Positions 33,586 through 42,024 of a DNA stretch of 64,000 nucleotides are shown here, in pieces; positions within the stretch are counted from its first letter, which is position 1, and every line of letters begins with the position of its first letter. The notes under the pieces were generated by a model. It was not told the origin of the DNA, did not search any database, and saw nothing but the letters and a program-made list of their open reading frames with translations. Position numbers and translations under genes: made by a program. The DNA comes from Ferruginibacter sp. (GTDB lineage Bacteria; Bacteroidota; Bacteroidia; Chitinophagales; Chitinophagaceae). The stretch spans positions 1-64,000 of the forward strand of contig JANYFT010000365.1 in NCBI GenBank assembly GCA_025359625.1, written 5' to 3'.

Positions 33586-33715
33586 TGATTTTTGCAGACT
33601 TAAGTTTGTGTAAGCAACCATTTTAGATTACAATAACAGCTTACGGTTAAACAGTAAAAAAATAAATAAACAGGTAATAATATCAAATGTTTTTATTGAC
33701 TTTCATGCAGGCAAA

Positions 33716-34501
33716 TTATTGCTCACCCAGCTTAATTAATATTTTTATACCGGTCATATAATACCAGTCCTTTGCTTCCGGATTACCTCTTATTCTACCT
33801 GCAACAGCAGTAGCCGGAGTTTTGTACCGCCATGCCAATTCTGCTGCTTCGGAGCCCCTGTTGGTCAGCAGCAATTGTGGATTGGCATAAGTGCTGCTTA
33901 CATCATCCAGATAATCTGTGTTAGTGTAGCGAAAACCTAGTTCGTAAATAAGGTCGTACCTGTCATTTACTTTATATTTCCAGCCAAGCCCAAAAGGTAT
34001 GCACGCCCTTGTTAGTGAATACATAAATCTGTTAGGGTATTCTGCCAACCCCTGTCCCTCTGTTCCAAGAGGTTGCAAAAAAGTTTTTTTATTGTTTTTA
34101 TCGTACGTATAAGGGTTAAAATGAAAAAAGCCTACCCCTGCAAACAGGTAAGGATATCCATCATATTCAGCAGGATCCACCAGGTTTATCTCAACGCATA
34201 AATTACCTTCCAGGATATTACTTTTGAAACTTAGATTGCGCCTTTGCAAATCAGTACTCTTACTATTTGCATCACTCCCTTTTATTTTACCATAGCCAAT
34301 GCCAGCCCGCAGTGCAATAAAATTATTAGGCAGCAGGTATTTAAGGTTAAGGTTTACTGCAGGTCCCAGTGTTTTAAAATCAACACCAGTAGCGGCCAAA
34401 TCACCATGATAACCTGTTGCACCAACCATTAATTCTGCCTGCCATTGCTGCGCAACACAGGTATTAACAAGGAATATAAAAACAACTGTAAAAAATTTCA
34501 T
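33716..34501 (-). CDS. DUF6089-like outer-membrane beta-barrel protein
   Basis: The 261-residue protein has a signal peptide (MKFFTVVFIFLVNTCVAQQ). Alternating beta strands typical of a small outer-membrane barrel follow, beginning WQAELMVGATGYHGDLA with many aromatic-rich strands and glycines, and including YPYLFAGVGFFHFNPYTY and FGLGWKYKVNDRYDLIYELGFRYTNTDYLDDVS. These segments match the DUF6089 family common in Bacteroidota, sometimes seen beside undecaprenyl-pyrophosphate synthase and BamA. The function is unknown. Here it stands alone, convergent with glucokinase. Confidence 0.75.
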   Translation of the reverse strand: MKFFTVVFIFLVNTCVAQQWQAELMVGATGYHGDLAATGVDFKTLGPAVNLNLKYLLPNNFIALRAGIGYGKIKGSDANSKSTDLQRRNLSFKSNILEGNLCVEINLVDPAEYDGYPYLFAGVGFFHFNPYTYDKNNKKTFLQPLGTEGQGLAEYPNRFMYSLTRACIPFGLGWKYKVNDRYDLIYELGFRYTNTDYLDDVSSTYANPQLLLTNRGSEAAELAWRYKTPATAVAGRIRGNPEAKDWYYMTGIKILIKLGEQ

Positions 34502-34848
34502 AATCAGGATAGCTTTGTTTTGTAAAAATAATACTAAAATAAGTCTTTTTATTATATTTCTATTATAAAAATACTTGCACTTATGCCTTTTTGTTTCTAT
34601 TTAATTCTTCATGGCCCTACTTTATAAATGGTGCCAGCAATTTAAATACTTCTTAAACGGAGCAACTTTCATTACTGGGTCCGAATTTGCCCTTTAACAT
34701 TATGCTCTATGACAATTATTACTTCGATATTTTCTGTAACAATTTACCGTATAAAACCTATAGCTTATTTGTTAAATAGTGTTTTCGCTTTCAATAAAAT
34801 GTGGCTTCCTCTAACCCTAAACAATTTTCAGACAAGGAGAAAAAGAGC
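34502..34848. other. Intergenic region with nothing recognised
   Basis: About 347 AT-rich nucleotides between two leftward genes. The 80-codon track ORF from 34709 runs into the antisense of the next gene and has no family resemblance. I see no hairpin terminator or RNA gene. The promoter of the DUF6089 gene should lie at its left end. Confidence 0.45.
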
Positions 34849-35769
34849 TTATTTAAAATTAAAGAGTGTTGCGGTAAATATGCCCCTCTCCCGCTTTTTA
34901 AAAATTACTTTCCAGTCACCGTTATACCGAATTAATACAGGTACCAGATAAGTGCCGGCATGTGCCAGTTGTACTTCCATCTGCACTTTAAAATCGTATA
35001 CGCCTGCATCGTAACTTAATGTATAATTTCGGGCTACCACTTCAAAGGTTTTATCATTAAACCAGGTAATCATTTCATCAACCACTACACTGTCTTCTTT
35101 GCCTGGTTTTACTTTTTGTTTAAAAATATAACAACTTGTTTGATTGTACTCTGCCATATCCACACTCATATCATAGACGCCGGCCAATTCATCATCATAA
35201 ATAGCTGTTTTATCCGCAATAAAGGGTAGCCCTTTTATTTTTTCTCCGGGATTAAAAAACAACATCTTTAATTGTTCCTTATGCTTTTCCAGCCCGGTTT
35301 TTCCTGTAGTGCTAAACGTTGAACCGGCCACGATATTATCTTCCCCGCAAACCATGCCATTGGTAAAAAAAAGTGAGGCATACATTTGGGCAGTGTAATA
35401 ATTATATTGATGATCATCTGTGTAAAAATCACCGGAACTTTGTTCTTCCAGTACTTCCATCCGCCTGCAATTACTATCCCTTACCTGTTTGGTTTTACCA
35501 AATAACGTTGCCTGGTTGTTGCCGCTTTTATCCAGCATCCTTACATCATTGATAGCATTATAATTGAGCACACGCAGATTGAGAAACGCTTTATAAAAAG
35601 TAGTGTCGTTTTTTACACGGTCAATAAACGCTGGCACGTTTAATTTATTATTTATAACTACTTCTGTAAGTGTGATTGTTTTTTTTCCAATCAATACTGC
35701 ACTGTCCTGGGCCATGCTACAAGCACCAGCCAGCATACTAAAAAAAACAGCAATGATCTTTTTTATCAT
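34849..35769 (-). CDS. Secreted hypothetical protein
   Basis: The 306-residue protein begins MIKKIIAVFFSMLAGACSMAQ, a signal peptide that may carry a lipobox (LAGAC). The next about 60 residues, LIGKKTITLTEVVINNKLNVPAFIDRVKNDTTFYKAFLNLR, recall the carboxypeptidase-regulatory-like end of many Bacteroidota envelope proteins. The rest is beta-rich, with YDDELAGVYDMSVDMAEYNQTSCYIFKQKVKPGKEDSVVVDEMITWFND, and resembles proteins of the GLPGLI or outer-membrane-lipoprotein-sorting kind. I cannot name a family with certainty. It is probably periplasmic or attached to the outer membrane. It lies downstream of def on the same strand after a 258-nt gap. Confidence 0.65.
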   Translation of the reverse strand: MIKKIIAVFFSMLAGACSMAQDSAVLIGKKTITLTEVVINNKLNVPAFIDRVKNDTTFYKAFLNLRVLNYNAINDVRMLDKSGNNQATLFGKTKQVRDSNCRRMEVLEEQSSGDFYTDDHQYNYYTAQMYASLFFTNGMVCGEDNIVAGSTFSTTGKTGLEKHKEQLKMLFFNPGEKIKGLPFIADKTAIYDDELAGVYDMSVDMAEYNQTSCYIFKQKVKPGKEDSVVVDEMITWFNDKTFEVVARNYTLSYDAGVYDFKVQMEVQLAHAGTYLVPVLIRYNGDWKVIFKKRERGIFTATLFNFK

Positions 35770-35882
35770 GCCTGCAAATTATTACAATTGTGGTTAAAGG
35801 TGTATGGTTTATTGTTTTTAGTTTTATGTTGCTGGATGAGGTTAGCAATTTATGGTTTACTTATTTTGTTTTTGGATGATGG

Positions 35883-35908
35883 ATTGGCAGGTAACTGTAA
35901 CTGCCAAT
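35883..35908. repeat. Inverted repeat between def and a secreted-protein gene
   Basis: ATTGGCAG-N10-CTGCCAAT is a perfect 8-bp inverted repeat with no T-run on either side. It lies about 115-145 nt downstream of def and upstream of the secreted-protein start, so it may be an operator or an RNA hairpin. Its role is not evident. Confidence 0.5.
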
Positions 35909-36027
35909 TGATGACAAGGTTATGTTTAGGTTTGATATTTTACTTTTAAATTGCCGGGACGGTGTTTCCTGACCGTTGTTAACTATCAGGTTAGTTTTTA
36001 ATTTTTGAGCTATCTTTCAATGGAGTA

Positions 36028-36606
36028 TTATTTAGGGAAAACCATCCTGTAATCAACACTGACTTTTCCTTTGGAAATGTCGTTGAGCTTTCTTTTTAAT
36101 AAAGTTCTTTTTAGTGGCTTGATGTAATCTATAAACAATTTTCCTTCAATATGATCGTACTCATGCAGTAAAACCCTGGCCGTGATACCATTAAAGGTTT
36201 TTGTGTGTGGTTCAAAATTTTCATCAACATAATCCAGGGTTACAGATTCTTTACGCAATACATCTTCCCTTATTTTTGGTATGCTAAGGCAACCTTCGGT
36301 GTAGCTCCATTCTTCACCAATAAGTTCGGTAATATGAGCATTGATGAATACTCCTTTAAACCCTGGTTCATCGGGGTAATCATCATCATCTTCTTCGTCC
36401 ATATTTTTAAAAACCTGTTCGCTGTCAACTAAAAATAAGCGGATATTTTTATTAACCTGGGGAGCAGCAATACCCACGCCATTACTGGCATACATAGTTT
36501 CCCACATATCCGCAATTAGTTTGGTTAGGCCGGGATAATCAGCATTGATATCATCACAAATTTTTCTTAATACCGGCGAACCGTAAGCTACTATTGGTAA
36601 AATCAT
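36028..36606 (-). CDS. def: Peptide deformylase
   Basis: This metalloenzyme removes the formyl group from nascent proteins. All three family motifs are intact: GVGIAAPQV (motif 1, GxGxAAxQ), EGCLSIP (motif 2, with the metal Cys) and LLHEYDHIEG (motif 3, HExxH-like HEYDH). The 192-residue length is typical of Bacteroidota Def, with an acidic insertion NMDEEDDDDYPDEPGF near residue 75. The ATG at 36606 is 3 nt downstream of the stop of the degraded toxin gene, and ruvX lies further upstream. The toxin-antitoxin remnant therefore separates ruvX and def. Confidence 0.95.
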   Translation of the reverse strand: MILPIVAYGSPVLRKICDDINADYPGLTKLIADMWETMYASNGVGIAAPQVNKNIRLFLVDSEQVFKNMDEEDDDDYPDEPGFKGVFINAHITELIGEEWSYTEGCLSIPKIREDVLRKESVTLDYVDENFEPHTKTFNGITARVLLHEYDHIEGKLFIDYIKPLKRTLLKRKLNDISKGKVSVDYRMVFPK

Positions 36607-36609
36607 ATA

Positions 36610-36981
36610 CTATTTTGTAAAGGGTATTATTTCTATCTCTTTTATTTTGAAAAAAGCGGCATCAGAAGTTGCTAATGAAGCGCCCAAATATTTAGCAGTT
36701 GCAGATGATTGCATCAGGCACCTACAAATTATAGGCAAGCCGAAACTTGATTGCCAATTCATTAGTGAAAGGGTTTGTTTCAATCAGGCTAAGCCCATCC
36801 AAAAAGTCTTTTATTATACCTCTTTCTTTTGTTGTTTGTTTAGGGTTTGTTTGTAACTCAATGTCCGAAATTGAAGAAACAGCAATATTAAATTGAGATA
36901 TGATTTCTCCTGCATTTAAATTGCCCGAAAAAAAATAAATCAAACATTAGTATCACAAACAAGCGTTTTATTATTGGCCAT
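36610..36981 (-). pseudogene. VapC-like PIN-domain toxin, degenerate
   Basis: On the minus strand the pieces of a PIN-domain RNase can be read in order: KTLVCDTNV (first Asp), a frameshift in a T-run, then LIYFFSGNLNAGEIISQFNIAVSSISDIELQT (Glu). Next are DFLDGLSLIETNPFTNELAIKFRLAYNL, a TAG stop replacing a Lys codon, VPDAII (Asp), another frameshift, and ATAKYLGASLATSDAAFFKIKEIEIIPFTK-stop. All four acidic residues of the PIN active site can be traced. The start ATG at 36981 overlaps the end of the upstream antitoxin ORF (ATGGCCAATAA), the usual coupling in toxin-antitoxin operons. The stop is just before the def start. Confidence 0.88.
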
Positions 36982-37117
36982 TCCTGATACTTTTTTGATA
37001 CTCCAGCCCATCGCCAAAACTCTTTATTTTACCTAAAGATTTTGCCAGCCATTCTTTTTTGGATAGCATCTCCTCCCTTTTTTTAGCCGCTTTCTTTTTT
37101 GCTTTTGCTTTTTCCAT
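36971..37117 (-). CDS. Small putative antitoxin upstream of the degraded PIN toxin
   Basis: A 48-codon ORF below the track size limit starts at ATG 37117 and ends at TAA 36971. Its product is strongly basic at first (MEKAKAKKKAAKKREEM), then EWLAKSLGKIKSFGDGLEYQKSIRNGQ, a C-terminal pattern reminiscent of antitoxins that bind PIN toxins. The stop overlaps the toxin start codon by 11 nt. It is intact while the toxin is not, as expected when the antitoxin is the last part to be lost. It lies 24 nt downstream of the ruvX stop on the same strand. The assignment rests on position and size more than on family motifs. Confidence 0.55.
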   Translation of the reverse strand: MEKAKAKKKAAKKREEMLSKKEWLAKSLGKIKSFGDGLEYQKSIRNGQ

Positions 37118-37141
37118 AACCCAAAATTACAATTATTTATC

Positions 37142-37555
37142 TTATTGAATACTTTGCAGATACTCCTGCAATATAATGGTGGCGGCTATTATATCCACAT
37201 TGCCTTTTATGCGGCGGTCCTTCTTTTTCATGCCCATTTGCAGCATCGCATCTTTGGCCATCTTAGAAGTGTATCGTTCATCTACCGTTTTAATTGGTAT
37301 TTGGGGAAATTCTTTTTTCAATTTTTTAATGGCGGCTTCCGCCAGCGGTGTTCCATGGGTATCACTATCGTCCCAATTTTTGGGCAGGCCGATGATGATA
37401 AGTTCTACTTCTTCCGTTAAAAAATATTTTTTAAGATAAGGGAAGAGCTCTTTGGACTCAATGGTAATCAGGCCCGTTGCAATAATCTGTAGCGGATCTG
37501 TCACTGCAAGGCCCGTTCTTTTTCCACCATAATCTATTGCCAGTATTCGTGCCAT
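37142..37555 (-). CDS. ruvX: Putative pre-16S rRNA nuclease / Holliday junction resolvase RuvX (YqgF)
   Basis: The 137-residue RNase H-fold protein has the first Asp in RILAIDYGGKRTGLAVTDP, the conserved Glu region LIIIGLPKNWDDSDTHG, and the third motif KTVDERYTSKMAKDAM. It matches YqgF/RuvX in length and order; the family has roles in 16S rRNA maturation and was originally suggested to resolve Holliday junctions. It is preceded by ubiA and followed, 24 nt on, by the toxin-antitoxin remnant and then def. Confidence 0.93.
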   Translation of the reverse strand: MARILAIDYGGKRTGLAVTDPLQIIATGLITIESKELFPYLKKYFLTEEVELIIIGLPKNWDDSDTHGTPLAEAAIKKLKKEFPQIPIKTVDERYTSKMAKDAMLQMGMKKKDRRIKGNVDIIAATIILQEYLQSIQ

Positions 37556-37580
37556 GATCTAATGTAATAATGTTCTAATT

Positions 37581-37604
37581 TGCTAATGTGCTAATGTGCT
37601 AATG
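37581..37604. repeat. Short tandem repeat TGCTAATG x3 at the end of ubiA
   Basis: Three perfect 8-bp copies of TGCTAATG run across the ubiA stop codon (37591-37593). The final residues of the ubiA product (NTLAH) come from this repeat. Because 8 is not a multiple of 3, a change in copy number would alter the C-terminus. Confidence 0.8.
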
Positions 37605-38541
37605 TGTTGGAATGCGTAAAAATATCCAGTAAAACGAACACGGCGAATACTACCGAAGCTATCCCATTGGCCGTCATAAAGGCGACGTTTACTTTGCTAA
37701 GATCGTTTGGCTTAACGATAGAATGCTGATAAATAAGCATGCCAATAAATACTCCAATGCCAATATAATACCACCAGCCGAAATAGCCATACAGTCCGGC
37801 AAATACAACACAGGCAGCCGATAGCAGATGTAATAATTCTGACACCCGTAAAGCTTTTGTTTTACCCAGCCAGGCCGGCATTGAAAATAGTTTTTGCGAC
37901 TGGTCGAACTCCACATCCTGTAGGGCATAAATAATATCAAAACCACTTACCCAAAAAATTACGGCCAATGAAAATAAGATGGGTAAAAAAGCAAATGCAC
38001 CGGTAACAGCAAGATAGGCACCAATGGGAGCAAGACTTAAACCAACACCCAATACCAAATGGCAGAGCGGTGTAAAGCGTTTGGTATAACTGTAAAATAA
38101 AATAACAAATAACGCCACCGGCGATAAAAAGAAACATATCCTGTTAATAAAAAAAGTAGCGGTAATAAACAACAGGCAGTTAATGATAACAAAACGTAAG
38201 GCACTTTCTTTAGAGATGATGCCAGCAGGTATTTCCCGAATGGCAGTACGGGGATTTTTTGCATCAAAGCTTCTATCAAGATATCGGTTGAATGCCATGG
38301 CAGCACTTCTTGCGAAGACCATGCAAAGGATTACAAGAACAAATTTTCCTGCAAATTCATAATTTAGAAATTTTTTCTCAAACTGTTGGAAAACATAAGT
38401 CTCTTTATTATCAGGTTGAAAATAATTGATATCTTTTAATCTGCTAACTATTCCCAAAAAAAATCCAATAATTGCAAACGGCATTGCAAAAATGGTATGA
38501 CTAAACTTTACTAAACTTAAATACTTTTTTATACTACTCAT
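37591..38541 (-). CDS. ubiA: UbiA-family prenyltransferase
   Basis: The 316-residue integral membrane protein transfers a polyprenyl chain to an aromatic ring. It shows the two aspartate-rich motifs of the UbiA superfamily: NRYLDRSFDAKNPRTAIREIPAG near residue 85-105 and YALQDVEFDQSQKLFSMPAWLG near 205-225. Eight to nine hydrophobic segments are present. In this phylum, which uses menaquinone, UbiA-like members are often annotated 4-hydroxybenzoate octaprenyltransferase; the actual acceptor may be a menaquinone (MqnP-type) precursor. A tandem repeat encodes its last few residues. It is upstream of ruvX by about 35 nt and probably co-transcribed. Confidence 0.88.
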   Translation of the reverse strand: MSSIKKYLSLVKFSHTIFAMPFAIIGFFLGIVSRLKDINYFQPDNKETYVFQQFEKKFLNYEFAGKFVLVILCMVFARSAAMAFNRYLDRSFDAKNPRTAIREIPAGIISKESALRFVIINCLLFITATFFINRICFFLSPVALFVILFYSYTKRFTPLCHLVLGVGLSLAPIGAYLAVTGAFAFLPILFSLAVIFWVSGFDIIYALQDVEFDQSQKLFSMPAWLGKTKALRVSELLHLLSAACVVFAGLYGYFGWWYYIGIGVFIGMLIYQHSIVKPNDLSKVNVAFMTANGIASVVFAVFVLLDIFTHSNTLAH

Positions 38542-38638
38542 TCAATTAAATATTAAACCGGCAATTCTTCAATACAAAGGTTGCCAACCTTTGCAGCATA
38601 TTAATAATTTGTTAGTCCCCTTGCTAAGGTTGGCAACT

Positions 38639-39196
38639 TTATAACGCTCCACCTTGTCCCCCTTCAGGGGATAGGGGCTTCCTCACCAACTCCCACAACA
38701 CAACACCTGCGGCAGTGGCAATGTTCAATGAATGTTTCATACCTGCCTGTGGTATTTCAATACAACCTGCACATTGCTGAATGGTGCTTTGCTCTACGCC
38801 AGTAACTTCATTGCCAAAAATTACGGCCAGTTTATCGCCTACCTTATAATTAACCTCATTCAGCTTGATGCTTTCTTCAACCTGTTCCACTGCAAATACA
38901 GTGTACCCCAATTCGTGTAATTCGTGTATTGCTAAATTCGTGTTATCAAAATGCTTCCACGCAACTGTGTCCTCAGCTCCCAATGCTGTTTTCTTTATCT
39001 CCTTATGTGGCGGGGTGCAGGTGTAGCCGCAAATATAAATAGCTTCCAGTAAAAAGGCGTCTGCTGTTCTAAAAACACTGCCCACATTGTAAGCACTTCG
39101 TATATTTTCCAACACGGCAATCACCGGAATTTTTTCCGATTGCTTAAACTCATCCACAGTCAACCGATTCAGTTCCTCCATGCTCAGTTTTCTCAT
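38639..39196 (-). CDS. SpoU/TrmH-family RNA 2-prime-O-methyltransferase
   Basis: The 185-residue SPOUT enzyme methylates ribose in tRNA or rRNA. Signature segments are ENIRSAYNVGSVFRTADAF (N-terminal motif 1), AVIFGNEVTGVEQ (motif 2, with the conserved Asn-Glu), and CIEIPQAGMKHSLNIATAAGVVLWELVRK (motif 3, trefoil knot). The specific target base is not evident. The last residues PLSPEGGQGGAL are encoded by a copy of a dispersed palindromic repeat, and family members usually end near VLWELVRK, so the C-terminus has been replaced or extended by the repeat. A TACTTTTG -7 element lies 17 nt before the start. It is divergent from mutS. Confidence 0.88.
   Translation of the reverse strand: MRKLSMEELNRLTVDEFKQSEKIPVIAVLENIRSAYNVGSVFRTADAFLLEAIYICGYTCTPPHKEIKKTALGAEDTVAWKHFDNTNLAIHELHELGYTVFAVEQVEESIKLNEVNYKVGDKLAVIFGNEVTGVEQSTIQQCAGCIEIPQAGMKHSLNIATAAGVVLWELVRKPLSPEGGQGGAL
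38653..38675 (+). repeat. Dispersed palindromic repeat, copy 1 (inside the trmH 3-prime end)
   Basis: CTTGTCCCCCTTCAGGGGATAGG contains the hairpin CCCCttcaGGGG. The same 23 bases, with one C-to-T change, occur at 39338-39360 in the same orientation, 685 nt away, so the copies flank the trmH-like gene. Confidence 0.75.
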
Positions 39197-39212
39197 TTCA
39201 AAAAATTATGTG

Positions 39213-39220
39213 CAAAAGTA
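39213..39220 (-). promoter_or_regulatory. trmH-like gene -7 element
   Basis: The minus strand reads TACTTTTG, matching TAnnTTTG, ending 17 nt before the start codon. A good -33 element at the right spacing is not obvious. Confidence 0.5.
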
Positions 39221-39240
39221 ATTCACATTCAGCATAAACA

Positions 39241-39270
39241 TTGCCCAAACTAAGTAAAGCCCTATTTTTG
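39241..39270 (+). promoter_or_regulatory. mutS promoter
   Basis: TTG (39241-39243) followed after 19 nt by TATTTTTG (39263-39270) fits the Bacteroidota promoter. It would give a leader of about 95 nt that includes repeat copy 2. It lies back to back with the trmH-like gene promoter. Confidence 0.65.
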
Positions 39271-39337
39271 CGCCAATCGAACTTAAAAAAAGTGTACGCT
39301 TAATTTTAAGTATTTCAGAATAGATAAAACTCAGTTT

Positions 39338-39360
39338 CTTGTCCCCCTTTAGGGGATAGG
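39338..39360 (+). repeat. Dispersed palindromic repeat, copy 2 (mutS leader)
   Basis: CTTGTCCCCCTTTAGGGGATAGG, 22 of 23 bases identical to copy 1. It ends 11 nt before the mutS ATG, inside the predicted mRNA leader, so its hairpin could affect translation. Confidence 0.75.
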
Positions 39361-39371
39361 CATCAACGCAC

Positions 39372-41984
39372 ATGGCCAAAGCCACAACAGAAACACCGCT
39401 CATGCAGCAACACAATGCCATCAAGGCCCGCTACCCTGATGCTATTTTGTTATTCAGGGTAGGTGATTTTTACGAAACTTTTGGCCAGGATGCTGTTACA
39501 ACTTCTGCTGTGCTTGGCATTACGCTGACCAAAAGAAACAATGGCGATGCCAATTCTTCGCAGTTAGCGGGTTTCCCCCACCATGCGCTGGATACTTATT
39601 TACACAAACTGGTAAAGGCCGGTTACAGGGTTGCCATTTGTGATCAGTTGGAAGATCCCAAACAAGCCAAAGGAATTGTAAAGCGTGGCGTAACTGAACT
39701 GGTTACCCCTGGTGTGGCTACCAGCGATAAATTATTAGAGCATAACAGCAACAACTTTTTAGCTGCCATTCATTTTGAAGAAAATAAAACAGGCGTTGCC
39801 TTTTTAGATATTAGCACCGGCGAATTTTTTATTGCAGAAGGCGATAAAGAATATGCGGATAAATTGTTGCAAAGCCTTAAGCCCGCTGAAGTAATTTTTC
39901 AACGCAACAGGCAAAAATTTTTTAAAGAATATTTTGGCAATAAATTTTTTACCTATGCTTTGGATGAATGGGTATTTGCAGCAGCCTACGCACAAGAAAG
40001 TTTATTAAAACATTTTGGCACGCACAGCCTTAAAGGTTTTGGTATTGAAAGTTTGCACCAGGGTATTATTGCAGCAGGGGCCATCCTTCATTATTTAAAA
40101 GATACAGAGCATCCCAACCTGGGGCATATCACTTCTATACAACGAATTGACAGGGACGAGCATTTGTGGATGGACCGTTTTACCATCCGTAATTTAGAAT
40201 TATTTGGCGGCGCCGAAGGCAGCAATACTTTATTAAAAGTGCTGGACAATACCGTATCGCCTATGGGCGCCCGTATGTTGAAACGCTGGATGGTATTACC
40301 TTTAAACAATCTTTCAAAAATTCAGGAGCGGTTAGACACGGTAGAGTTTTTTATCAAAGAAATTGATATAAGAAATAAAATTACCCAACATGTTAAGCAG
40401 GCCGGTGATGTAGAAAGGTTGGTAAGTAAAGTGCCTTTAAAAAAAGTTAACCCCAGGGAGGTGTTACAAATTGCCAAAGGGCTTCAACAAGTGCAAGCTA
40501 TCAAAACTATTTGTTTAACACTTAACAACAGCTACCTGCAACGTCTGGGTGATTCTTTAAACCCCTGTACTTTTATTGTTGAAAAAATAGTGAAAGAGAT
40601 CAGTGAAAACCCTCCTGCACTTGCTTCTAAAGGTGGCATGATTGCAAGGGGCATTGATGAAGAACTGGATGCTTTAAGAAAGATTAGCAGCGGAGGAAAA
40701 GAATACCTGATAGAACTGCAACAGAAGGAAGCACTGGCAACCGGCATCTCTTCTTTAAAAATAAGTTTCAACAATGTATTTGGGTATTATTTGGAAGTGA
40801 CCAACCTGCACAAAAGCAAAGTACCCAACACGTGGATACGCAAGCAAACACTGGCCAATGCAGAACGGTACATTACGCCTGAGTTAAAAGAATACGAAGA
40901 AAAAATTGTTGGTGCAGAGGATAAGATTTTACAGATAGAAATGCAGCTCTTTGAAAAGTTATTAAATGAGCTGCAGGATTATATTGCTCCCATGCAAGTG
41001 AATGGTAATGTGCTGGCAGTGTTGGATTGCATTACCTGTTTTGCCAATAATGCATTACAGTTTAACTACAAAAAACCATTGCTGAATGACGGGCATATTT
41101 TAGACATCAAAGGTAGCCGTCATCCGGTTATAGAACGGCACTTACCCGTTGGCGATAGTTATATTGACAATGATATTGTATTGGATCCGGCAACACAGCA
41201 GATCATTATTTTAACCGGCCCAAACATGAGTGGAAAAAGTGCCATCCTGCGGCAAACAGCCTTGATTACTTTGATGGCGCACATGGGAAGTTTTGTACCG
41301 GCAAGCGATGCAAAAATTCCGCTGACGGATAAGATATTTACCAGGGTTGGTGCCAGTGATAACCTGAGTGGTGGTGAAAGTACTTTCATGGTAGAGATGA
41401 ATGAAACCGCCAGTATCATCAACAATATTACTTCCAGAAGTTTAATTTTACTGGATGAAATTGGAAGAGGCACTTCTACTTACGATGGTATTTCTATTGC
41501 CTGGAGCATTGTGGAATATCTGCATAAAAGCAGCCATCAACCCAAAACATTATTTGCTACACACTACCACGAACTAAATGAACTGGAGAACAAATTACCG
41601 GGTGTAAAAAACTACCACGTTACCAACAAAGAAGTTGGCAATAAAATTATTTTTTTACGCAAGTTAGCTCCCGGTGGCAGCATCCATAGTTTTGGTATTC
41701 ATGTAGCCCGTATGGCAGGAATGCCGCCCAGCCTCATTGAGAGGGCAAACGAAATTTTACTACAGTTAGAAAAAAGCAGGAACAGTGCTGATGACGACCA
41801 GTCTGTAAATCTGGGGCAAACCGTAAAAAATTTACATTCACCTAAAGTACAACTCAGTATTTTTGATGCCCATTCAGTTACTTTTGAAGAAATCCGTTCA
41901 TTACTAAATGCGGTTGACATTAACCGCTTAACACCCGTTGAGGCCTTGTTGAAATTGCAGGAGATAAAGGCGAAGATCAAATAA
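39372..41984 (+). CDS. mutS: DNA mismatch repair protein MutS
   Basis: The 870-residue protein recognises mismatches and starts repair. The mismatch-binding domain I shows DAILLFRVGDFYETFGQDA with the Phe-x-Glu motif (FYE). The connector, lever and clamp follow. The ATPase domain has Walker A TGPNMSGKSAILRQ, the GGESTFMVEMNE signature, Walker B LILLDEIGRGTSTYDG and the ATHYHEL switch. The C-terminal end carries the helix-turn-helix dimer region IHSFGIHVARMAGMPPSLIERANEIL and a tail with LSIFDAHSVTFEEIRSLL. The length is standard for MutS1. It is monocistronic, with a terminator about 40 nt downstream. Confidence 0.97.
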   Translation: MAKATTETPLMQQHNAIKARYPDAILLFRVGDFYETFGQDAVTTSAVLGITLTKRNNGDANSSQLAGFPHHALDTYLHKLVKAGYRVAICDQLEDPKQAKGIVKRGVTELVTPGVATSDKLLEHNSNNFLAAIHFEENKTGVAFLDISTGEFFIAEGDKEYADKLLQSLKPAEVIFQRNRQKFFKEYFGNKFFTYALDEWVFAAAYAQESLLKHFGTHSLKGFGIESLHQGIIAAGAILHYLKDTEHPNLGHITSIQRIDRDEHLWMDRFTIRNLELFGGAEGSNTLLKVLDNTVSPMGARMLKRWMVLPLNNLSKIQERLDTVEFFIKEIDIRNKITQHVKQAGDVERLVSKVPLKKVNPREVLQIAKGLQQVQAIKTICLTLNNSYLQRLGDSLNPCTFIVEKIVKEISENPPALASKGGMIARGIDEELDALRKISSGGKEYLIELQQKEALATGISSLKISFNNVFGYYLEVTNLHKSKVPNTWIRKQTLANAERYITPELKEYEEKIVGAEDKILQIEMQLFEKLLNELQDYIAPMQVNGNVLAVLDCITCFANNALQFNYKKPLLNDGHILDIKGSRHPVIERHLPVGDSYIDNDIVLDPATQQIIILTGPNMSGKSAILRQTALITLMAHMGSFVPASDAKIPLTDKIFTRVGASDNLSGGESTFMVEMNETASIINNITSRSLILLDEIGRGTSTYDGISIAWSIVEYLHKSSHQPKTLFATHYHELNELENKLPGVKNYHVTNKEVGNKIIFLRKLAPGGSIHSFGIHVARMAGMPPSLIERANEILLQLEKSRNSADDDQSVNLGQTVKNLHSPKVQLSIFDAHSVTFEEIRSLLNAVDINRLTPVEALLKLQEIKAKIK

Positions 41985-42024
41985 TTTAAGGAACTGGCCG
42001 TGCCAAATACTATAGCCTTAAAAA

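Noticed and set aside
34709-34951. 80-codon ORF in the 34.5-34.85 kb gap
   Set aside because: No family resemblance; its end runs antisense into the neighbouring gene and it shows no start-proximal promoter.
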